Shown here: positions 1-64,000 of the stretch, in pieces | Layout: every line of letters starts with the position of its first letter | Position numbering within the stretch: position 1 is the stretch's first letter | Position numbers and translations under genes: made by a program | Source of the DNA: Amorphochlora amoebiformis | Taxonomy: Eukaryota > Cercozoa > Chlorarachniophyceae | Reading direction: 5' to 3' | NCBI GenBank assembly: GCA_054601695.1 | Contig: BAAHQB010000035.1 | Coordinates: 930,001-994,000, forward strand | DNA length: 64,000 nucleotides | Notes under the pieces: model-generated | The model's input: the letters and a program-made list of their open reading frames with translations, nothing else | Database searches by the model: none | What the model was told of the DNA's origin: nothing

Positions 1-53
<53 letters not shown>

Positions 54-71
54 CATACATACATACAACAG

Positions 72-1432
<1,361 letters not shown>

Positions 1433-1439
1433 CATACAT

Positions 1440-1494
<55 letters not shown>

Positions 1495-1588
1495 ATATTT
1501 TTAATATATATATGATTAAATGAATAGATAGATATATATATATTATACTATTCAAATATTATAAAATGTTCATTTATGTGTTTCGTAT

Positions 1589-1636
<48 letters not shown>

Positions 1637-1702
1637 ACATATATATTCAAATACATACGTGCGTACATATTCATCATATACTACAAATATTTGCATGTAT
1701 GA

Positions 1703-1774
<72 letters not shown>

Positions 1775-1797
1775 ATACATATATTCATCTGCCGTAG
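1433..1797. other. TA-rich interval between genes A and B
   Basis: Mostly (TA)n, with short islands at 1555-1590 and 1645-1705. An ATG at 1566 could begin gene B, but I cannot connect it in phase to the exon at 1798. I see no other coding signal. Confidence 0.5.
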
Positions 1798-10624
<8,827 letters not shown>

Positions 10625-11087
10625 TCCTTGAGCGCATATCGGATTCAATTATGATTTTAGTTGGTGAACACATGAGCAGAAGTATCTTTCATATACTCTA
10701 ATGACAAGACTAGCCTAGCAGCACGATGTCGAATTCAAATTGATCGGCAACCTTGTCACATATATCTCGTATCTAGATATCTATATATCGACTCATGAGT
10801 GCTCTAATTATGTATCAGAAATATGCTCACTCTAGTGTCTGCCGGTATTCGAACTTGTTGCTAGATCAAGTAGATAGTAGACATAAATCATTGAACTTGT
10901 GATATCTTACATGTTATGCCTTATCTAGCTTATGTTGATCGGCTCTCTGGGGTAACAGGGTTGTAGTGACAACTCCGAAGTCAGTCTTATTGATTACAAT
11001 GGGTTCGGATACCGTTCAACTTCAATTTCACAACTGTGTGCGTATCAAATCTAAGGCCTTAAAGTTTAATGCTCACATACCAAAAAC
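10625..11087. other. Convergent intergenic interval between genes B and PH
   Basis: Non-repetitive, mixed-composition sequence between the stop codons of gene B (+) and the PH gene (-). It presumably holds both 3' UTRs. I see no coding signal. Confidence 0.6.
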
Positions 11088-14906
<3,819 letters not shown>

Positions 14907-14949
14907 CTCATATATTCTCTTCTCTAAATCTTCCTGTGCTTTCTTTCAG

Positions 14950-20205
<5,256 letters not shown>

Positions 20206-20542
20206 CACGTAGTGGACGAGTTACAGCTCAATGCGTCTATGCTTATAACAATGCGTTTATGATGAATTCGATGAGAATTTTACCTAAACTCGGCGGCCGT
20301 GACGGTAGTCACTCGAACGATATAGTTATTAGAACGACATAGTAACTAGAACGATATGATGTAGATAATAATTGTGGTAACCATTCAGTTTTGTGGCATA
20401 TCTAGCATATTTCTAAGTTATCACAAAAAACACTCATGACTCAATTACAATTCCTCACGATAATAACAACTCAGCCGCTACGCAGGCCCAATTTCAAAAT
20501 ATCTGGAATATCTACGATATACTAATACGACAGTACAATACT
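20206..20542. other. Convergent intergenic interval between SEL1 and ANK genes
   Basis: Complex sequence between two convergent stop codons, with repeated ACGATAT / AACGACATAG motifs at 20318-20352. It presumably holds both 3' UTRs. No coding signal was found. Confidence 0.6.
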
Positions 20543-31511
<10,969 letters not shown>

Positions 31512-31969
31512 CTAACCACTCCCCAGATAGCAACCCGAACCCTAACCCACATTTGAATTCACCAACCATTATGGTTGCTTTTGCTTCTCCCTACATCTCC
31601 CATAGAGCCATAATCCGAGCTGATTGGAGGTGGAAATGAATTAGGGTTAGGGTTAGGGTTGGGGTTTGGTTAGGGATGGTTAGGGTTAGGGTTAGGGTTA
31701 GGGTTAGGGTTAGGGTTAGGGGAAAAGTTGGATGAGAATTTTTAGACTGGACGTGGTGTGAAATATCGGAGGCAATGTATTACATATATATATATATATA
31801 TGTATTTATATAAATATATATATGTATAAATATACACATATATATATATATGTATATACATCTATATATATATTTATATATTTACACATAACATACATAT
31901 ACAACACAACAAAAACCAACAAACAAAGAATTCCTCAATAAATTAAAAAAAAATCCAAGGAACGAGAAA
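31512..31969. other. Interval between genes C and ANK, with TTAGGG block
   Basis: Contains a TTAGGG-rich block at 31640-31722 (about 11 units, with GTTGGGG variants) and TA-rich sequence. It separates the tail of gene C from the head of ANK, so telomere-like repeats lie near the 5' end of ANK. A promoter is likely here, but I see no defined motif. Confidence 0.6.
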
Positions 31970-41743
<9,774 letters not shown>

Positions 41744-41769
41744 ATCATTGTAAATGGTTACAGATTATG

Positions 41770-41885
41770 TGGGCTTTTTTTTAGATAATAATGCATCGCA
41801 TGTATCGAAATAGGCGTATCAATTTAGGCTTTTTTTTAGATAATAATGCATCGCATGTATCGAAATAGGCATATCAATTTAATGA
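41770..41885. repeat. 50-bp direct repeat upstream of gene C start
   Basis: TTTTTTTAGATAATAATGCA followed by TCGCATGTATCGAAATAGGC occurs twice, 30-80 bases upstream of the gene C ATG. It could be promoter sequence of gene C. This is position only; I recognise no factor site. Confidence 0.5.
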
Positions 41886-41955
41886 CTTTCTCGTTGTGAA
41901 ATAGTTGCTATAGAGAATGAATACAATGGTATCGGAAAGTGTATATATACAAGGT

Positions 41956-42012
<57 letters not shown>

Positions 42013-42034
42013 AATCCCGGTTCTCACCAGTTAT

Positions 42035-55317
<13,283 letters not shown>

Positions 55318-55374
55318 CTTCGCCGCTCGATTCACATACGCGCTCTCTCTGTCAGGATTACGTTTAAGATCAGA

Positions 55375-55605
55375 TTATTCATCATCTCTCCGTGCGAGGG
55401 CTTTAAATTCCCCGATATCGACTGAATTGCTGGAAAGCGTCTCAAACGATGATTAGAGTGTGGATTAGGGTTGTGATTCTGGTTAGGGTTAGGGGTGAGA
55501 GGGGTTAGGAGATGGTATTTACTTGATGCGGAAGTGTTTGAGGATATGCAGGGTGTCGAAGGTAAGACCTTTAATGTACTCCATTACGCGGACGGGATAT
55601 CGGGA

Positions 55606-55647
<42 letters not shown>

Positions 55648-55655
55648 TATGTGTG

Positions 55656-55686
<31 letters not shown>

Positions 55687-55791
55687 GTATTTATACCGTT
55701 ATATAAGAGTATGCTATGTTTAACTATACTACATTATATATATCGATACATCAGAACATGAATACTAGCAATAACAAGTCATAACCGCTGT

Positions 55792-55848
<57 letters not shown>

Positions 55849-55907
55849 ATACATCGGAACATGAATACTAGCAATTACAAGTCATAACCGCTGTTTAACT
55901 ATACTAC

Positions 55908-55980
<73 letters not shown>

Positions 55981-56039
55981 ATACATCGGAACATGCATAC
56001 TAGCCATTACAAGTCATAACCGCTGTTTAACTACACTAC

Positions 56040-56118
<79 letters not shown>

Positions 56119-56153
56119 ATACATCGGAACATGCATTAACCGCTGTTTAACTA

Positions 56154-56191
<38 letters not shown>

Positions 56192-56303
56192 ATACATCGG
56201 AACATGCATAGTAGCAATTACAAGTCATAACCGCAAACAACATAGTATGGTGCGAAGACATTTAATCTCTAGGAAATCTCCGAGATACAACACAAATTAT
56301 GTA

Positions 56304-56334
<31 letters not shown>

Positions 56335-56340
56335 ATATGT

Positions 56341-56372
<32 letters not shown>

Positions 56373-56430
56373 TGATGTATATATAGTATATATTATATTA
56401 TATATATATATATACAATATATATATATAT

Positions 56431-56491
<61 letters not shown>

Positions 56492-56510
56492 CGTATACAT
56501 ACAGATACAC

Positions 56511-56595
<85 letters not shown>

Positions 56596-56860
56596 ATATG
56601 TGTATGTGCATATATTATAATGTTATATGCATATCTACATACATATTTACGAATATATTCACGGCTATTTAACAATTAGTATGACCTCGGGCTCTATTAA
56701 GACGAGAACCAATGACCCCCACCGCCATGGGGCTAACATAAGAAGCCTTCATATACAAATTCATCATTACATTTATTTATTATCCTGTAAATAAAAATAT
56801 AATACATGTGTTACGTATAAATATTACACGTGTGTATATATTACATATATATATATATAT

Positions 56861-56903
<43 letters not shown>

Positions 56904-57047
56904 TTATATATATATATATATATATACGTATGATATATATATATATATACGTATGATATATATATTTACAAGAAGATGATGAGATGTCCGATATCCATCA
57001 AAAACTGGGCGAATTCTGTATATATATATAATATATATATATATATA

Positions 57048-57080
<33 letters not shown>

Positions 57081-57279
57081 TTATTTATGTATATATATAT
57101 GTATATATATATATATCATATATTCATGCATATGTATATATTGGAATATATATGTATTTAAATACATACATATACATATATACACATACATACATATTTC
57201 TACATTATATATATATATATATATATATGTATATGTAAGTATACCTGTTAAGACGACTACCCAGAAGGAATCCCTGAGG

Positions 57280-57335
<56 letters not shown>

Positions 57336-57349
57336 ATATAAACATATGT

Positions 57350-57384
<35 letters not shown>

Positions 57385-57433
57385 ACATACATATTTTTTC
57401 AATATAGATAATTTCATGTAAAAAGCACGTAAT

Positions 57434-57487
<54 letters not shown>

Positions 57488-57509
57488 AGTTATATTTTGT
57501 GTTTACTTT

Positions 57510-57575
<66 letters not shown>

Positions 57576-57577
57576 GT

Positions 57578-57631
<54 letters not shown>

Positions 57632-58067
57632 TATATATATATACATGCACATATAATACCAAATGCGTATGATCCACCGTCGACTTATAGTCCAATTTGT
57701 CCAAACGAACTGGCATAGCATCAAAGTCACTCTTAGTGACATCACATCAACATCACCCTTACTTCCGAGGGTCAGATTACACAGCTTAATGAGTTAAGTT
57801 AGACACTACTGAAGCTCTCCTTGACATTTCCAACCCCCCCCCCCCCCCATCCGTTCCCCTCGCTCCCGCCCGTTTTTGCATCCGTTTTGTTCTGATTTCG
57901 CAGTTCTATGGTCGTCACGTTCTGTATGTATGGCTAGAGTTAGGCTGGATGTCAGAATTAGGGTTAATTTATCCTATATAAGTCAGGTTAGGACTAAAAG
58001 GGTTCTTATTTGTCCCTAAGTCTTGTCACTATGTGTATATATATATATGTATGTATATATATGTGTG

Positions 58068-58119
<52 letters not shown>

Positions 58120-58160
58120 TCAAAATACGTATGTATATGTGTGCATATACAGATATATCC

Positions 58161-58192
<32 letters not shown>

Positions 58193-58433
58193 AGAAATGT
58201 ATATAATATATGTACATATTTATTAGCCCTGATGGGGGCCTTGTGGGGGTTCTTGAGATACCATGGTGATACCTCTTTGGAGCCATAGGGGGAGATCTCT
58301 AAGGGATATTAATGTGGCTTTATATCTTTGTTTTTTTTGTGTGTAGTTTGTGGTTATAAGTAAAAATTTACGAAATGTGATATGTATATATGTAGGTATG
58401 TATATATATATATATATATATATATAAATATGT

Positions 58434-58467
<34 letters not shown>

Positions 58468-58847
58468 ACGCTATGATGACATGCAAAATGCGCAATAATT
58501 CATCCAAAAGTGTGTGTTATTTAGATATGTAATATATTCTCATATGTACACTCATAACCTCCTCAGGATTTGTCATATGTATATATGCATATAAACACCG
58601 TATGATTTAATAATAAATTATAACAAGGGTACATAGGTGTACATATAATAGTAGATATTAACACTATTTATAAGGGATTATATTCCGTTTATATGAGTAT
58701 TATACGCATATAAACCATCCTAAGTCATATGCACAGTTTTATACCTTTTTCATCACTTGTGGTGATATTTTCGGGGATTTTCTTCTCATCTACTTGTTTT
58801 TTACGAAACTAGATTTAAATTATGTATTTCTATGCATATACACATAC

Positions 58848-58942
<95 letters not shown>

Positions 58943-59789
58943 TATAATATATTGTATAAAATCATACTTTTATATATGTAACGCATACATCATTTCCATA
59001 TTGCTGTCATTATTACCATTATATATATTTTTATATTCCAATACACATATCTATATACATATATACATACACACACACACGCTTAAAAACCCAATTAAAA
59101 ACAAGCCCCACAAGCCCCCCAAAAGCACATACCTTTCTCATCTCCAAAGATTTTCTTCTCATCAACAACAACACCAACAGTTCCTTCCTCTCCACGCTTC
59201 GCCTCTCCCTTACCACCCTTAACCTTCTTCCCTCGTATCTCAAGGCTGCCGCCCTTCTCCGCAGCGACCACCATTTCAGACACGCTTATCGGCAACTTCA
59301 GGAGGATCACATGCTAGGGATAGGAAAAGCGTTAGGGTTGAGACGTTAGGGTTGAGATTGGAGATACCCGGGTTTTGGAGACCGAGGACAAATGGATTTT
59401 TTTTTATTATTCGATTTTTAATGACGATAAAAATTTCGGCGGGGGAGAAGAGGGATATTATGCGAAATTTAGGTAATTTAAATCTAGGTAATATTTCGGA
59501 CGTTGTTGGCGTGTGTGAGGGCTTCGAACTGGAGAACGAAGGTACCGGAGAGCTTTCTTAGCTTCTTTACGATTGTAGTGCGCTAGTTTATATGTATATC
59601 CTTATGTATGTATGTATCCGCACGTATCCTTTATGACGGTAGTTGTGTAGTGTACGTGTGTATATGTATATCTTTATGTATTTACATACATATGCTTTAC
59701 GATGGTAGTGTACATATGTATATGTATATCTTTATGTATGTACATACATATGCTTTACGATGGTAGTGCGCTGGTGTATATGTATATCT

Positions 59790-59841
<52 letters not shown>

Positions 59842-59988
59842 TATATATACATATATATATATACACATATATATACACAGATATGCTTTACGATGGTAGT
59901 GCGCTTTTTTATATGTATATCTTTATGTATGTATACATAAATATTCTTTACGATGGTAGTGCGCTAGTGTACATGTAGCCAATATATA

Positions 59989-60025
<37 letters not shown>

Positions 60026-60116
60026 TACCTTGAACTTGCCACCAGCTAAGCTGACTCGGAACTTTTTTTTTTAAAAAACGGAAATTAACACCAACTAGTT
60101 TGTATCATATACTTAG

Positions 60117-60182
<66 letters not shown>

Positions 60183-60211
60183 ATATATATACACATATAA
60201 ATATAACATAC

Positions 60212-60257
<46 letters not shown>

Positions 60258-60350
60258 ACTTGTGTGTTTTTAATACCGTTGTGAATTCCGCGTCCGCATT
60301 AAGACTCTCTATATCAATTCCCTGTAACAAGTACATATATATATACACAT

Positions 60351-60425
<75 letters not shown>

Positions 60426-60956
60426 TATACATATAAATATATATATATATAACACTAGATATGCAATGAAGTATATAAATGTTAGATTTAGAGCCAGCGT
60501 TTTTAGCATTAGAGCCAGAGTTCTTAGAATTAGAGCCATCGTTGTTAGAATTAGAGCTAGCGTTAGGATTAGAGCTAGGGTTATGTTTAGAGATAGAATT
60601 AGAGCTAGGGTTATGTTTTAGAGCTAGAATTAGAGCTAGAGTTATGTTTAGAGCTAGAATTAGAGCTAGCGTTAGGTTTAGAGCTAGAATTAGAGCTAGT
60701 GTTAGGATTAGAGCCAGCGTTGGTGTAGAATTAGATTCAGCGTTAGGATTAGGGCTAGGATTACGATTATGATTAAATAGCGTTAGTGTTAGGGTTAGGA
60801 CTGAGTCAGGGTTATAATAAAGCTCAGATTTTTAAAAGGATGAGGGTTACGACTAGTTGGCGTTAGGATTAGGGTTGGCGTTACATATTTTGGTGAGAGA
60901 GAGTATGGAAGGCTACCAAGAGCTACATTTGCAATCATGCCACCTAAAAATAGGTA

Positions 60957-61013
<57 letters not shown>

Positions 61014-61076
61014 ATATATACATATGATATTTCTACATATATATATTTGTATGTATATACACGTTTATGTGATTAA

Positions 61077-61169
<93 letters not shown>

Positions 61170-61325
61170 TGTATATATTATATTATATATATATATATAT
61201 ATATTTATGTATATATATTATATATGTGTATATATATGGACATAATATAGATATATACCTAAACCACGTGTTACGGAACCCCAGAAGCGATCCCCCAGAA
61301 CCTATTATTATACATTTATATATGC

Positions 61326-61376
<51 letters not shown>

Positions 61377-61478
61377 CACAAGTCTTCGTAGCTGGCTTCG
61401 GACTACCCATGCCCTCAAGAAACCACAATGGCATGTTACATATACACAAATATAGATCATATATATATATATATATAC

Positions 61479-61529
<51 letters not shown>

Positions 61530-61897
61530 CTATATATATATATATATATATATATAATTATATATGATATGTTTACATAAGTTCTAGTTGTGAAATACAT
61601 GGGTAACCATTTTTTGTGATTATTAGCAAATCTCTGAGTTGTGAAATACATGGTCATTATTAGCAATCTCCTCTCAATTGATTGTTTTGTTGTTTGTGTA
61701 TCCTTTATGTAATAGTATATATTATATATATGAATATTCTATGTGTGTATGTGTATATATATGTAAATATATATATATTTGTGTATATATATATATATAT
61801 GTATATATGTTTGTTGTATATATATATATACATATATTTATATATACTACTACTAGCAAATCTCTCACTTGATTATTTTGTTTGTGTATCCTTTATG

Positions 61898-61946
<49 letters not shown>

Positions 61947-62010
61947 ATATATATTACATGCATCTTGACCGAAGACTTTTTAACTCGTAGAGCTTTCGGC
62001 TTGCGAATCC

Positions 62011-62048
<38 letters not shown>

Positions 62049-62064
62049 ATATGTATATGCATGC

Positions 62065-62097
<33 letters not shown>

Positions 62098-62244
62098 CTT
62101 ATATGATATTATACAAAATAGAAATATGTACTGTGTATTCATATATTTATGAAAAATTAAATGCAAACATATATATATATATATATATGTATTTATATAT
62201 ACATATATATATATATATATTTACATATATATATATATATTGTG

Positions 62245-62311
<67 letters not shown>

Positions 62312-62396
62312 GTTATATATATATATATATATATATGTATTATTTTGCAAGTATATGGATATACACCTCAGTCGAAATTCCGGTCCGCCTTTGTCC

Positions 62397-62439
<43 letters not shown>

Positions 62440-62489
62440 ATATATATGTGTATATGTATATATGTATATATGTGTGTGTATGCAAGTGC

Positions 62490-62575
<86 letters not shown>

Positions 62576-62578
62576 GAT

Positions 62579-62609
<31 letters not shown>

Positions 62610-62785
62610 CATATAAAATAAGTATATTTACCCTTTTTATCAAAAGCAAAGACAATTCTAGTCTTGAAAACATCATATTGCGTATACAACCATACTTCAC
62701 ACATATGAATAAGAACAAATATTTCGTCCACCGACCGGGAACCTCCATATAATATCCCCCTTAGGCTCACACTTAGCATTCTCAT
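55375..62785 (-). CDS. Gene F, unknown protein (about 18 exons)
   Basis: Exons on the - strand: 62785-62632 (ATG; in-frame stop just upstream), 62395-62367, [one missing], 62009-61958, 61413-61380, 61301-61259, 60943-60885, 60321-60260, 60050-60029, 59564-59502, 59313-59133, 58298-58216, 57731-57660, 57281-57245, 57015-56970, 56732-56723 (tentative), 56268-56239, 55605-55523, 55429-55375 (TAA). The largest exon reads [20 protein letters not shown] and then Gly/Lys-rich ([19 protein letters not shown]). Other parts are [60 protein letters not shown] and [20 protein letters not shown]. One hydrophobic stretch (FWVVVLT, then [10 protein letters not shown]) may be a membrane or buried helix. No family is recognised. 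The chain from 60943 to 57015 agrees in phase throughout. Confidence 0.75.
55741..56268 (-). repeat. Array of about five copies of the donor edge of gene F exon 56268-56239
   Basis: Units of 75-135 bp: CGATATACATCGGAACATGC, then ACTAGCAATTACAAGTCATA and ACCGC(TGT), separated by (TA)n. On the - strand each contains GCGGTTATGACTTG, the sequence just past the exon end. The copies lie on the 3' side of the exon. Confidence 0.85.
57833..57848. repeat. Poly-C run
   Basis: An uninterrupted run of about 15 C (CAACCCCCCCC and on), exceptional in this AT-rich window. It lies in the gene F intron between exons 58298-58216 and 57731-57660; in gene sense it is poly-G. Confidence 0.95.
59565..59975 (-). 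repeat. Array of about six copies of the acceptor edge of gene F exon 59564-59502
   Basis: Units of about 62-110 bp carrying CTTTACGATGGTAGTGCGCT and TATATGTATATCTTTATGTA. On the - strand this is AGCGCACTACCATCGTAAAG; the real acceptor reads GCGCACTACAATCGTAAAG directly before the exon. The copies lie upstream of the exon in gene sense. Confidence 0.9.
60480..60775 (+). repeat. Degenerate TTAGAG/TTAGGG-family repeat
   Basis: About 40 hexamer-like units, TTAGAGCTAGAATTAGAGCT with AGCGTTAGG variants, in the gene F intron between exons 60943-60885 and 60321-60260. It gives a long open + frame (Glu/Leu-rich, then Arg-rich), which I regard as accidental. Confidence 0.85.
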
Positions 62786-62965
62786 CACCACTCATTGGCG
62801 GTGACAATCTTGATACTGATAATCATGGGTTAGGGTTAGGATCAGATTATTCAGCATGTCTTGGTCCGATGACCATTGACTCCTCAAAAAAGTGGGGCTA
62901 TAGTGCTGTTTGGGTTAGGGTTAGGGTTAGGGTTAGGGTTGGGGTTAGGGTTAGGATCAGATTAT

Positions 62966-64000
<1,035 letters not shown>

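Noticed and set aside
60479-60772. + strand frame rich in Glu-Leu then Arg
   Set aside because: Degenerate TTAGAG repeat inside a well supported - strand intron; composition follows the hexamer.

Overview
Nuclear DNA of an intron-rich protist. Exons are about 40-55% GC and are set in a matrix of (TA)n microsatellites that, by eye, makes up more than half of the window. TTAGGG-type hexamers occur inside introns and between genes. I cannot name the species. A saposin-like gene of a kind I associate with apicomplexans hints at an alveolate, but this is weak. There are no recognisable rRNA or tRNA genes, CRISPR arrays or intact transposons.

The long open frames are mostly artefacts: (TA)n reads as (Ile-Tyr)n without stops in all six frames. 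The real genes are chains of very small exons (about 16-190 nt, often 30-80) hidden in the islands between TA tracts. I built them by hand, requiring a GT (twice GC) donor, an AG acceptor and matching codon phase at every joint.

Layout: (A) + strand, 3' end of a gene with an acidic tail (to 1432). (B) + strand, Ser-rich repeats followed by a split saposin-like domain (1798-10624). (PH) - strand, PH-domain gene (14906 to 11088). (SEL1) + strand, Sel1-repeat gene (14950-20205). From about 20.5 kb to the right edge all genes are on the - strand, head to tail: (ANK) ankyrin gene (31511 to 20543, 22 exons, 1344 nt, all phases agree), (C) membrane/coiled-coil protein (41743 to 31970), (E) large polytopic membrane protein (55317 to 42035), (F) unknown protein (62785 to 55375) and (H) the 3' end of a membrane protein (64000 side to 62966).

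The most striking finding is a recurring architecture. The edge of an exon, together with its own splice site and a piece of flanking TA-rich intron, is tandemly copied into the neighbouring intron. Copies of a 5' edge (with acceptor) lie upstream of the real exon and copies of a 3' edge (with donor) lie downstream. I found this next to about 17 exons in at least seven genes, with 1 to about 13 decoy copies each. The genes show no shared pathway; what they share is this gene structure.
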